From: Pseudaquidulcibacter sp041917055
GTDB taxonomy: Bacteria > Pseudomonadota > Alphaproteobacteria > Caulobacterales > Aquidulcibacteraceae
Assembly (NCBI GenBank): GCA_041917055.1
Contig: JAYRYJ010000008.1
Coordinates: 62,001-126,000, forward strand
Direction: 5' to 3'
Length of the DNA: 64,000 nucleotides
A program made the position numbers and the translations under genes. The notes under the pieces were generated by a model. It was not told where the DNA came from, made no database searches, and was given only the letters and a program-made list of their open reading frames with translations. This document shows positions 35,356-43,492 of this stretch, piece after piece; the stretch's first letter is position 1; each line of letters opens with the position of its first letter.

Positions 35356-35772
35356 CTATTCTTCCATATATTTCACAATTAATTTGCCGCCTTTGCCGCC
35401 TTCAAATTTTAGGCAATAATCGCCTTCGCCAACGCCGATGTCGGACATTTTCCCCGAATTTGCAACTTTGGCATCCGTCTTATTATGCCAATATAAATCA
35501 CCCTCACCTTTAGGGGCGGGGCAGGCGTTATAATACAGATCAAAGCCCGATTTTTTCACCGGATTGCCATTTGTGCAATTATTGCCAGGGGTAAATTCAA
35601 CCAATTCGAACTTGTCACCAATCATTTTAACGGGAATAGTCACGGTCTGCGATACAGCTGCACAAGTTTCTGAACCAACAAGTGTGACTGTTCGTTCTTC
35701 ACCTGCATATGCATTACTTGCCAATAAAGGTGCGAAACCCAAAGCGAAACTTATGATTATAGCGCGTCTCAT
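35356..35772 (-). CDS. Small exported protein of unknown function
   Basis: 138 residues from ATG 35772, preceded by GGAGG. A clear Sec signal peptide (IIISFALGFAPLLASNAYA) leads to a mature domain of about 110 residues with three cysteines (ETCAAVSQ, GNNCTNG and YNACPAPKG) and a C-terminal YCLKFEGGKGGKLIVKYME. The strand-rich pattern suggests a small periplasmic beta domain. No family recognised. The divergent 220-base gap to ddlB carries a 14-bp palindrome. Confidence 0.8.
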   Translation of the reverse strand: MRRAIIISFALGFAPLLASNAYAGEERTVTLVGSETCAAVSQTVTIPVKMIGDKFELVEFTPGNNCTNGNPVKKSGFDLYYNACPAPKGEGDLYWHNKTDAKVANSGKMSDIGVGEGDYCLKFEGGKGGKLIVKYMEE

Positions 35773-35840
35773 TATCAATTCCTCCAAACAATAATCGCCC
35801 GCTCAATGGCATGATAGGACGAAATTAAATTTTGGCAATG

Positions 35841-35854
35841 TGACACATGTGTCA
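35841..35854. promoter_or_regulatory. 14-bp perfect palindrome between the exported protein and ddlB
   Basis: TGACACATGTGTCA is its own reverse complement and lies 69 bases before the small exported gene and about 140 before ddlB. The shape (TGTGA-like half, spacer, TGTCA) recalls binding sites of dimeric regulators, but it does not match the CRP or FNR consensus well. The regulator is unknown. Confidence 0.4.
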
Positions 35855-35992
35855 TGCGACCAAATGTAATTTTCAGAGTTTTTTTGTCGAATCTTATAGA
35901 CTGTTAAGAGAGTATTCACCTTAATAATTCATGTGTCTTTAACTTGGGGCGCAATAATCCTCAAAGAAATTCATAACAAAAAGGCCAAAGCA

Positions 35993-36910
35993 GTGCAGGG
36001 CAAAAAAATCGCGGTTTTGTTGGGTGGTTGGTCTTCTGAAAGACCTGTCTCATTAGTTTCGGGACGCGAATGCGCAAAAGCGATTCGTGAAATCGGTGCC
36101 GAAGTGGTGGAAATTGATGTTTCGCGTGATATTGCCGCCCAATTAAAACAGGCCGCGCCGGATATGGCTTTTAACGCTTTGCATGGTCAATGGGGCGAAG
36201 ACGGTCGCATTCAATCGGTTTTGGAAATCCTTGAAATTCCCTATACACATTCCGGTGTTTTGGCCTCTGCCTTGGCAATGGATAAAACCAAGGCAAAAAT
36301 GGTTTTTGCCGCGGCGGGTCTTGATGTGCCAAATGGCAAATTAATGTCGCGATTTGAAGCCGCAAAGGACCACCCAATGAGTGCGCCCTATGTCGTAAAG
36401 CCCAATGCCGATGGTTCGTCGTTTGGCGTTTTTATCATTCGTGAAGGCGAAAATCGTCCGCCTCAAAAATTATTAGATGATGATTGGTCATGCGGCGATG
36501 AAGTTTTAGTCGAAGAATTTATAGCGGGCCGCGAATTAACTGTCGCCGTAATGGGTGATAAGGCGCTTGGTGTAACCGAAATTAAAACCGGACACGAGTT
36601 TTATGATTATGAGGCGAAATATGCCGCCGGTGGTTCAACCCATGTGTTGAACCCCGAAGATTTGCCAAATGAAATCAAAGAGCGCGCAATGAAAGAGGCG
36701 GTGATCGCGCATAATATTATCGGATGTCGTGGTGTTACTCGCACAGATTTCAGATATGACCCAAAATCCGGTCGATTGGTTGTTTTGGAAATCAACACTC
36801 AACCGGGCATGACACCAACTTCACTTGCGCCGGAACAAGCCGCGCATAACGGTATTTCTTTCAAAGACTTCGTGCAATGGATGCTGGAGGATGCCTCATG
36901 TCATCGCTAA
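35993..36910 (+). CDS. ddlB: D-alanine--D-alanine ligase
   Basis: Joins two D-alanines with ATP for the peptidoglycan stem peptide. 305 residues from GTG 35993, where the family normally begins (KKIAVLLGGWSSERPVSL). An open extension back to GTG 35933 adds 20 residues with no family match. Other landmarks are ALHGQWGEDGRIQ, YVVKPNADGSSFGV and EINTQPGMTPTSLAPEQA (ATP-grasp and metal site). Its end overlaps ftsQ by 13 bases. murC and murB, its usual upstream neighbours, are absent here. Confidence 0.95.
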   Translation: MQGKKIAVLLGGWSSERPVSLVSGRECAKAIREIGAEVVEIDVSRDIAAQLKQAAPDMAFNALHGQWGEDGRIQSVLEILEIPYTHSGVLASALAMDKTKAKMVFAAAGLDVPNGKLMSRFEAAKDHPMSAPYVVKPNADGSSFGVFIIREGENRPPQKLLDDDWSCGDEVLVEEFIAGRELTVAVMGDKALGVTEIKTGHEFYDYEAKYAAGGSTHVLNPEDLPNEIKERAMKEAVIAHNIIGCRGVTRTDFRYDPKSGRLVVLEINTQPGMTPTSLAPEQAAHNGISFKDFVQWMLEDASCHR

Positions 36911-37839
36911 GATTCATTCAAGGCCGCAATCGCCCAAACCAGCAATCGCGTCGTCGAAAATCTCAATCAAATCAGCGACCAAGACGCAAAACTTCAAATG
37001 CTTGGTCAATGAAATTGGGTGCTTGGGCACATGCACGGGTGCGCGACATTAAGTATGATTCCGTTTCGCGCCGCGTAACCCAATGGGCGGCATTGGCTGC
37101 TGTCGGCGTGATTTTTATATTAATACTGTCTGCAATCGGCGTATTCACACGGGTTTCCAATGGCGTTTCAAGTCTTAGCGCAGGTGTGGTTCGCACAATT
37201 GGCTTAAGTGTCAGCAATGTGAATGTTGTTCCTATAAAAGGGCGAACCCTAAGTGGGTTTCAGGCCGAAGAAGTGCGTGCAATCGCGGCCATTGCCGATG
37301 ACGAAATTATGTTTGGCCTTGACCCGAATAAAATCCGTGAAAAAATTCTGGTTTTGCCATGGGTTGAGAATGTTGTTGTGCGCCGCCTATGGCCTGCCAA
37401 TATTGAATTGATAGTCACGCCGCGCGAAGCCAGCGCAATTTGGCAAGAAAATGGCACTTTGGAATATATTGATGCGAGTGGCAAAAAACTTGGCCCCGCC
37501 GATCCGGAAAAAGCCAAAAAACTGCCATTGATTATTGGTCATAATGCCGGAAGTGCTGCGCCGCAAATTTTCGCAAGCCTTGAAAAAATGCCAAAAGTAT
37601 CTGCCCAAATCCATGCTTTAGTGCGAATTGACGATAGACGTTGGAATTTGAAACTAATCAATGGTGCAGAAGTTTTATTGCCGTCGGAAAATTTTGACGC
37701 GGCCTTACAGAATTTAGAAAATCTTGAAACACAATACGGCCTTTTAGGTCGTGAATTCGCCCGCCTCGATGTAAGAATTCCGGGGCAAATAATAATAAGA
37801 CCAAGAGCAGAAGCTCCCAAAACCTCTTCAAATGCCTGA
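36898..37839 (+). CDS. ftsQ: Cell division protein FtsQ
   Basis: Bitopic membrane protein that links early and late division proteins. 313 residues from ATG 36898, with CTGGAGGA seven bases upstream, inside ddlB. A basic cytoplasmic part (to about residue 60) precedes a single helix (WAALAAVGVIFILILSAIGVF), the POTRA domain (VEN-VVVRRLWPANIEL type segments), and the beta domain (EFARLDVRIPGQIIIRP). The basic N-terminus is very rich in Arg and Gln. It lies between ddlB and ftsA as in the classical division cluster. Confidence 0.95.
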   Translation: MSSLRFIQGRNRPNQQSRRRKSQSNQRPRRKTSNAWSMKLGAWAHARVRDIKYDSVSRRVTQWAALAAVGVIFILILSAIGVFTRVSNGVSSLSAGVVRTIGLSVSNVNVVPIKGRTLSGFQAEEVRAIAAIADDEIMFGLDPNKIREKILVLPWVENVVVRRLWPANIELIVTPREASAIWQENGTLEYIDASGKKLGPADPEKAKKLPLIIGHNAGSAAPQIFASLEKMPKVSAQIHALVRIDDRRWNLKLINGAEVLLPSENFDAALQNLENLETQYGLLGREFARLDVRIPGQIIIRPRAEAPKTSSNA

Positions 37840-37858
37840 TGAGTAAAGCGGGAAAACT

Positions 37859-39145
37859 ATGTCGTCATTGGATACACGTCAAAAGACAGCAAATAAAGAA
37901 TCTTTACAACTTTCACCCCTAATCGGTGCGGTTGACATTGGTGCCTCAAAAATCTCATGCTTTATTGGGCGCGCGAACCCATCTGGCCCTATGAAAGTAT
38001 TGGGCGTAGGTGCAAGAGCGTCGCGCGGCGTAAGAAATGGCGCTATTGTGGATTTGGAATCGGTAGAAAAATCCGTTGCCGAAGCCTTTCATCAGGCCGA
38101 GGAGATGGCCGGTGGCGCGGTTTCCAACCCTATTGTCTCTATTTCAGGATTTGGTCTAAAAGCCGATCAAGCGCGCGGCGAATTAAGCCTTTTACCAAAT
38201 ATTGAAATCGGCATTAAGGAACAAAGACGCCTAATCGCCAATGCCGTTGCAGGTCGCAAATTGGAAGGCCGCACAATCCTTCACACGACGCCTTATTGGT
38301 TTAAACTCGACGGGCAATTTGTAAAAAGCCCTTTGGGCATGGTTGGTCGCAAACTTGAAGTCGCAGTAACAATTGTAAGCGCACCAACTGCTGTTTGGCG
38401 TAATATTGTTTTAAGCGTCGAACGCACTAATCGCACGGTTGCGGGCGTTGTTGCAGCGCCATTTGCGTCTTCGCTTGCGGTTTTGGGCGATGACGAATTG
38501 GAATCCGGCGCTTTATTGATTGAATTGGGTGCACGCTCGACAACGGCGGCACTTTTTCAAAATGGCGCATTGGCACATATTGATGCCGTGCCAATTGGCG
38601 CAGACCACGTTACTCAAGACATTGCGCATTGCTTTTGCACTTCGGCGAATGCCGCTGAAAAACTGAAAATCGTCCATGGTTCGGCAATCGCCAGTCTCAA
38701 TGAAGACGAAATGATGATTGATGCGCCACGCTTTAATGAAGATGGCAATTTAGTTTCTTCATTGTCGCCAAAATCCTATTTAACCGGAATTGTGCGTCCT
38801 AGGGTCGAAGAAACCCTTGAATTATTGCGCGATAGATTGGTTGCAAATGGAATTGAGCGTGGCATTTACGGTCGTCGCATTGTTTTGACCGGTGGTGGCG
38901 CGCAATTAAGCGGCATTCGTGAATTAGCAGCACGGGTGTTTGAGGGTCATGTTCGTGTCGGTCGCCCGCAAAGGTATAATGGCCTCGCAGATGCAGTTTC
39001 AGGCCCGGGCTATGCGGTTGCGGCGGGTCTATTAAGATGGGGCGCGCAAAAACCAAACGATTTGGCGAAAATCCATGCCCAACAAAATGAAACGCATCAT
39101 CCGGTAAATCGTGCTTTAAATTGGTTGAAAGAGACTTTTTGGTAA
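37859..39145 (+). CDS. ftsA: Cell division protein FtsA
   Basis: Actin-like ATPase that tethers FtsZ to the membrane. 428 residues. Actin-fold landmarks are GAVDIGASKISCFIGR, ISGFGLKADQARGEL, SGALLIELGARSTTAAL and VLTGGGAQLSGIRELA, and the C-terminal amphipathic helix for membrane binding is NRALNWLKETFW. FtsZ should follow in most alphaproteobacteria, but repeat element B starts two bases after the stop and the next gene is on the other strand. Confidence 0.97.
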   Translation: MSSLDTRQKTANKESLQLSPLIGAVDIGASKISCFIGRANPSGPMKVLGVGARASRGVRNGAIVDLESVEKSVAEAFHQAEEMAGGAVSNPIVSISGFGLKADQARGELSLLPNIEIGIKEQRRLIANAVAGRKLEGRTILHTTPYWFKLDGQFVKSPLGMVGRKLEVAVTIVSAPTAVWRNIVLSVERTNRTVAGVVAAPFASSLAVLGDDELESGALLIELGARSTTAALFQNGALAHIDAVPIGADHVTQDIAHCFCTSANAAEKLKIVHGSAIASLNEDEMMIDAPRFNEDGNLVSSLSPKSYLTGIVRPRVEETLELLRDRLVANGIERGIYGRRIVLTGGGAQLSGIRELAARVFEGHVRVGRPQRYNGLADAVSGPGYAVAAGLLRWGAQKPNDLAKIHAQQNETHHPVNRALNWLKETFW

Positions 39146-39147
39146 AT

Positions 39148-39309
39148 TAGCGCATTTCCCGCTTTAGTTGACCCAACTGCCTTGCCCTTTTGCTCCATCT
39201 TCCGCATTAAATTTCTTGGAAATATTCCAATATTACCGAAGAAATTTAACACAAAAGCTGAACCAAAATTGCGGCGGCATTTGGGTCAACTAAAGTGGGA
39301 AATGCGCTA
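39148..39309. repeat. Long palindromic element B
   Basis: Arms 39148-39176 and 39281-39309 are 29 bases each and fully complementary apart from one G-T wobble. The inner stem 39207-39217 and 39239-39249 (TTAAATTTCTT and its complement) encloses a core that in reverse orientation reads AATATTGGAATATTTC, identical to element A. The outer arms differ from those of A, sharing only TTTAGTTGA and terminal GCGC. It exactly fills the gap between ftsA and the convergent ABC exporter and could stop transcription in both directions. Confidence 0.87.
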
Positions 39310-39317
39310 GAAACGTG

Positions 39318-41087
39318 CTAAGCACTTTGAAGTTTCGCCAATTGCGCATAAGTGCCGCCGCTTTTCAGCAATTCTTGATGCGTGCCACGTTCGATAATTT
39401 CGCCGTTTGCCATAACATTTATTTCGTCGGCATTGGCAATTGTTGATAGTCGATGGGCGACCACAAGGGTGGTGCGGTTTTTGCAGAACTCTTCCAAAAA
39501 AGCCTGAATTTTAGCTTCATTTTCACTGTCTAAAGCGCTTGTGGGTTCGTCTAATAATAGAACTGGTGCGTCGCGCAATATTGCGCGTGCTAATGCCAAT
39601 CTTTGTCTTTGCCCACCTGAAAAATTACTGCCCTTTGGCGCGACGATTGCATTTATGCCATCAGCGTTTTCAAACACGAAATCACAGGCAGCTTGGGATA
39701 ATGCACTCTCTATTTCCGCATTTGTTTTTTCACCGGCACCAAAGCAGACATTGGCGGCGATTGTGTTTTCAAACAAAATTGCATCTTGGGATACTAAAGC
39801 GATTTGATTTCGTAGATCTTCAATATTCATTTTGCGAATATCAATTCCATCTAGCAAAATTGCGCCGTCACTAATATCAAAAAGGCGCGGCACAAGATTG
39901 ATTATGGACGATTTTCCCGCACCCGATGCACCGACAAAAGCGATTGTCCGCCCTTTATTGGCCTCAAAATTAATATTTTTTAGAATCTGATTGCCTTCAA
40001 TGGCGAATGAGACATTTTCAAACTTAATATTGCCGTCAGATTTTCCAATTTTGAGCGCGTCGGGCGCGCTTTTAATCTTTGGTTCTTCGTCAAAAATCTC
40101 ATAAAAACGATTAAGCCCAGAAACGCCCTCTTGCAATTGATTGCTCATATCGCCGAATGTGCGCAAAGATGCCGACGCTGCCAATAAAGACGTAATAAAA
40201 GTCATCAAATTACCAACCGTCGATTGCCCATTAGCAATGCGATACGCAGCAAAGGCAATGACACAGGCAACCGCAATCCCGCCCAAAATTTCAAGAATAG
40301 GCAAAAGCCTTCCGCGCTGTTCAATCATTTTAAGCATCAATTGCATGCGCTTTAAAAGGGCATTTCCAACACGTTCGGTTTCGCTTTTTTCTAGGGAATA
40401 GGTTTTCACCAAACGTATGCCGCCAAGACTTTCTTCTATTACACCCGACAATAGGCTTGCTTGTTCTTGTGCAAGGGTTGCCGATTTACGAATTTTTTTG
40501 CCAATAGAATCAACCGGAAGCCATGCAATTGGCAATATGAAAAGCGTCACCAAAGCTAGTTGCCAATCGGCATCAAACATCACAATCAAAACGAAAATCA
40601 AAGTGAATAATTCGCGCACAAAACTATTGGCGACTTTTAAAACTGCCTCACGGATTGCATTTATATCATTCAAAAATCGTGCTGAAAAAGCACCCGATTG
40701 TTCACGAGTAATGCGCAAATAATCAAGCGTGAGAACTTTGGCAAAAAAATCATTTTGCAAATCGGTTGTGGCGCGCATTGCCGCAATATTGGTCGCATAA
40801 TTTGAAAAATACCAACCAATACCACGCCCGAAAGAAACCAAAACAATGACAATTGGGCCATAGGTTGCGATTTGTTTGGCGCTAAATCCATAATCGAGGA
40901 TCTTTTGTGGGCTTTCACCCAATGCCGCCAAGGCATCAATAATCATGCCTACTAATTTTTGTTGCGCGGCAACTGATGCGGCAACAATAATCATCATTAA
41001 GGCAGCAAACAATAAAACCGCTTTTTGTTTTGAAAGCCAGTTCTTCCAAAACCGCAAAAGCGGTTGATTATTGTTTTTTTGGGTCAT
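39318..41087 (-). CDS. ABC exporter, MsbA-like half-transporter
   Basis: 589 residues with an N-terminal domain of six membrane helices and a C-terminal ATPase. Walker A is GASGAGKSS, the signature FSGGQRQRLALARAIL, Walker B VLLLDEPTSALD and the switch VAHRLSTI. Position after DUF4170 and pmbA genes fits alphaproteobacterial loci around lipid A/KDO synthesis, so lipid A core flipping (MsbA) is plausible. Multidrug or peptide export is the alternative. The start is three bases from the DUF4170 stop, on the same strand. Confidence 0.9.
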   Translation of the reverse strand: MTQKNNNQPLLRFWKNWLSKQKAVLLFAALMMIIVAASVAAQQKLVGMIIDALAALGESPQKILDYGFSAKQIATYGPIVIVLVSFGRGIGWYFSNYATNIAAMRATTDLQNDFFAKVLTLDYLRITREQSGAFSARFLNDINAIREAVLKVANSFVRELFTLIFVLIVMFDADWQLALVTLFILPIAWLPVDSIGKKIRKSATLAQEQASLLSGVIEESLGGIRLVKTYSLEKSETERVGNALLKRMQLMLKMIEQRGRLLPILEILGGIAVACVIAFAAYRIANGQSTVGNLMTFITSLLAASASLRTFGDMSNQLQEGVSGLNRFYEIFDEEPKIKSAPDALKIGKSDGNIKFENVSFAIEGNQILKNINFEANKGRTIAFVGASGAGKSSIINLVPRLFDISDGAILLDGIDIRKMNIEDLRNQIALVSQDAILFENTIAANVCFGAGEKTNAEIESALSQAACDFVFENADGINAIVAPKGSNFSGGQRQRLALARAILRDAPVLLLDEPTSALDSENEAKIQAFLEEFCKNRTTLVVAHRLSTIANADEINVMANGEIIERGTHQELLKSGGTYAQLAKLQSA

Positions 41088-41090
41088 TAA

Positions 41091-41339
41091 TTAAGCGTCT
41101 TCGTCACATTTGGCTGCGCCGTCTTTGTCCAAAAGGCGGTGGGCATGGATTACGAAATAGCGCATATGGGCATTATCGACGCTTCTTTGCGCCGCCGATT
41201 TCCATGCTTCTTTCGCTTCGGCATAATTAGGATATGCGCCGACGAAATCAAGGCTTGTTAAATCACGAAAACGAATTTGTTCCACATTGTCCAATTCGCC
41301 GCCGATTACGAGGTGAAGTAATTGTTTAGAACTTGGCAT
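41091..41339 (-). CDS. DUF4170 family protein
   Basis: 82 residues from ATG 41339, preceded by AAAGGA-like sequence. The landmarks (LLHLVIGGEL, DFVGAYPNYAEAKEAWKSAA, YFVIHAHRLLD) fit DUF4170, small alphaproteobacterial proteins found beside inositol monophosphatase-like, pmbA and lipid A transport genes. An open extension to 41432 lies in pmbA-proximal sequence and lacks support. The function is unknown; an envelope-related role is inferred from neighbours. Confidence 0.88.
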   Translation of the reverse strand: MPSSKQLLHLVIGGELDNVEQIRFRDLTSLDFVGAYPNYAEAKEAWKSAAQRSVDNAHMRYFVIHAHRLLDKDGAAKCDEDA

Positions 41340-41403
41340 TTTTATTCCTTTTTCTTTCTTTGGTCTGACCCTAATTAATCCAATCGCATGAATTCTTGGT
41401 AAA

Positions 41404-42789
41404 TCAAGACCCACCAATAGCAACATTTTCAAACACCAGGCTTGGCGTGATTATTGAGGACCTTGTGTCCAAATCATTAGCGGTTCGCATGGTTTTGTAT
41501 AATTCCAACATATTTGAGGCAATTGTGATTTCCGATACAGGATGTGATAATTGCCCGTTTTCGATTAAAAAGCCCGCGACGCCAACCGAATAATCGCCAT
41601 TATTGGGGTTAAAGCTCGGCGACATGGCCTCTGTAATATATAGGCCGAGCGTCGTGTCTTTGATAATTTCATCGACACTGGTCTTGGACGGCGAAACCAA
41701 GAGATTGGAAATTCCAACTCCTTGCGGCGAGCCTTGAGAGAATGATGCGAAGCCATTGGTTTCGCGCCCCAATTGGCGCGCACTTGATGAGTTTAAAAGC
41801 CAATCCGTCAGGACACCATTTTCAATTATTGAACGTCTTTCAACTTTGACGCCTTCACCGTCAAAAGGACGCGATCCCCAACCGCCTTTTAAGAATGGAT
41901 CGTCAATTATATTTATATCATTCGAGAAAACTTGCTTGCCGTGTGAATCTTTCATAAATGATATGCCGCGGGCAATAGATGGACCCGAAATTGCCGAAAT
42001 CATCATTCCTATTATCGATTTTGCTATTCGCGCCTCTAAAATAACGCGACCATTAAAAGACGGGATTTTGCGAGCACCCAAGCGACTTTTTGCACGATTA
42101 CCGGCTTTTCTACCAATTTCAATGGCATTCATTAATTTTGATTTGAAACGCGCGGTATCGTGTTCATAATCGCGTTCCATATCTTCGTCTTTCACTGCCA
42201 ATGGCGCGATACCAAGACCCCAATTTGTGCCACCGAAGCCTTTTAGAAAACCATTACTTGCACCATAACAAAATTGGGAATAGCCCCAAGATGCCCCACA
42301 ACCCGCAATATTTTCGACATTTTCGATTTCTAATGCGGCGGCTTCACATTCAAGGGCGTGGTTTTCCAGAAATCCTAAATCCGGTGTTTCAAAATCCATT
42401 AATTCCAAATCCGGAAATTCATTCGCCAATTGCGAAATATCAGCAAGGCCGCAATATTTATCCGGCGTTGAGAGTTTCGCCATTTGCGCAACGCGTGATG
42501 CCAATTCATCAAGTGAATGCGGTGTTAAAGACGAACTTGATGCAAATGCCTGTTTGCCACCAATAATAATACGCAAACCTGCCGCATATGTCTCGCTTCT
42601 TTCGGTGTTTTCCAAGGCACCCATTCGCACGGAGACATCAAGGTTTTGCGAAAGACTTATGGTGCAATCAGCGTGTTCGGCGCCATGCTGTTTCGCACTA
42701 TCAAGCAATAATTGCGCGCTTTCGAGAATTTTTTGGCAATCCGCTTCGGTTTGCGATTTTAAATCAATATCCATACTTCCTATTGCCAA
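41404..42789 (-). CDS. pmbA: PmbA/TldD family metalloprotease subunit
   Basis: 461 residues. TldD/PmbA (TldE) proteins form a complex that degrades unfolded peptides and processes some modified peptides such as microcin B17. Landmarks include DISLSQN-type N-terminal strands, GLRIIIGGKQAFASSS, GGWGSRPFDGEGV and the C-terminal VGVAGFLIENGQLSHPVSEI. It lacks the HExxxH motif that identifies the catalytic TldD partner, so it is the PmbA-type subunit. TldD is not in the window. It probably heads the operon with DUF4170 and the exporter. Confidence 0.92.
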   Translation of the reverse strand: MAIGSMDIDLKSQTEADCQKILESAQLLLDSAKQHGAEHADCTISLSQNLDVSVRMGALENTERSETYAAGLRIIIGGKQAFASSSSLTPHSLDELASRVAQMAKLSTPDKYCGLADISQLANEFPDLELMDFETPDLGFLENHALECEAAALEIENVENIAGCGASWGYSQFCYGASNGFLKGFGGTNWGLGIAPLAVKDEDMERDYEHDTARFKSKLMNAIEIGRKAGNRAKSRLGARKIPSFNGRVILEARIAKSIIGMMISAISGPSIARGISFMKDSHGKQVFSNDINIIDDPFLKGGWGSRPFDGEGVKVERRSIIENGVLTDWLLNSSSARQLGRETNGFASFSQGSPQGVGISNLLVSPSKTSVDEIIKDTTLGLYITEAMSPSFNPNNGDYSVGVAGFLIENGQLSHPVSEITIASNMLELYKTMRTANDLDTRSSIITPSLVFENVAIGGS

Positions 42790-42816
42790 TATTACTGGCT
42801 TTAGTGAAGTCGATTT

Positions 42817-43209
42817 TCAGCCAAAAATCGCGAAAATGCACAAAAGCGCCATTAAGGCCATGGAAAACGTGCTGCAAATCGTGCCATAAAATCGCCCGAA
42901 TGAAACGCCGGAATTACCACTTAGGCCGTAAGCATGAAGTCCGCGCCCAAATGTGAACAAAATCCCCAAGCCATGAATGACCCAAATCGGATAGCCAACA
43001 CCGGTCAAAGCAATCAAGCCAATCATTGCAAGTGGCATATATTCGGTGGCATTGGCATGGGCGCGAATTGCGCGTTGCATAGTCTTATCGCCGCCGTCAC
43101 CCAATCCGATTGATTGATTGCGACGAATGAAAATAACCCGAAACGCCAGTCCCAATTTTAATAGAATATTGAGGCCGATATAAAGCGCTGCGACAGAATA
43201 AAGGTTCAT
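42817..43209 (-). CDS. MAPEG family membrane protein
   Basis: 130 residues with four membrane helices, the size of MAPEG (microsomal glutathione transferase-like) proteins. The landmark is the polar stretch QRAIRAHANATEYMPLAMIG after the first helix, with FTFGRGLHAYGLSGNSG between helices 3 and 4. Bacterial members are mostly uncharacterised; glutathione-dependent detoxification is possible. It lies 27 bases upstream of pmbA on the same strand. Confidence 0.88.
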   Translation of the reverse strand: MNLYSVAALYIGLNILLKLGLAFRVIFIRRNQSIGLGDGGDKTMQRAIRAHANATEYMPLAMIGLIALTGVGYPIWVIHGLGILFTFGRGLHAYGLSGNSGVSFGRFYGTICSTFSMALMALLCIFAIFG

Positions 43210-43293
43210 TTTGCCCCCTTTTTATGAAAACCGTCGAAAAATCGACAATTCGATAAAATTTTATCTAAATTTGCAAAAGATTTGCATGGATTT

Positions 43294-43322
43294 CCCCATA
43301 TAGTCAAAAGAAAAATATGGGG
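43294..43322 (+). promoter_or_regulatory. Hairpin covering the ribosome-binding site of the 53-residue ORF
   Basis: CCCCATAT (43294-43301) pairs with ATATGGGG (43315-43322) over a 13-base loop. The 3' arm holds the Shine-Dalgarno sequence GGGGAG of the small gene at 43331. If the transcript starts upstream, the hairpin could block translation. A TATAGT sequence at 43299 could instead be a -10 element, which would remove the 5' arm from the transcript. Confidence 0.35.
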
Positions 43323-43330
43323 AGTTGAAA

Positions 43331-43492
43331 ATGATGATGTTTGTTATTGGTTTCATGGGAATTGCAATGCTTTTCGGGGCATATACTTTGGCACATTCGA
43401 TTTTTAATGTTCTAAAAGAACAATTCGAAGAATTAATGCCGCAAAGAATGGTCGATCTAGCAGGTTTTGTCGAAGTCCCGCATCGCAATTAA
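43331..43492 (+). CDS. 53-residue small membrane protein
   Basis: A short frame with a strong ribosome-binding site (GGGGAG, seven bases before the ATG). The product starts MMMFVIGFMGIAMLFGAYTL, one membrane helix, followed by a charged amphipathic tail with LKEQFEELMPQRMV. The gene stands alone and its stop codon overlaps the stop of the convergent 483-residue gene. The good ribosome-binding site and protein-like composition speak for a real gene; no family recognised. Confidence 0.65.
   Translation: MMMFVIGFMGIAMLFGAYTLAHSIFNVLKEQFEELMPQRMVDLAGFVEVPHRN

Noticed and set aside
43261..43488. 75-codon frame on the minus strand upstream of the MAPEG gene
   Set aside because: It lies antisense to the small 53-residue gene, which has a much better ribosome-binding site and composition.
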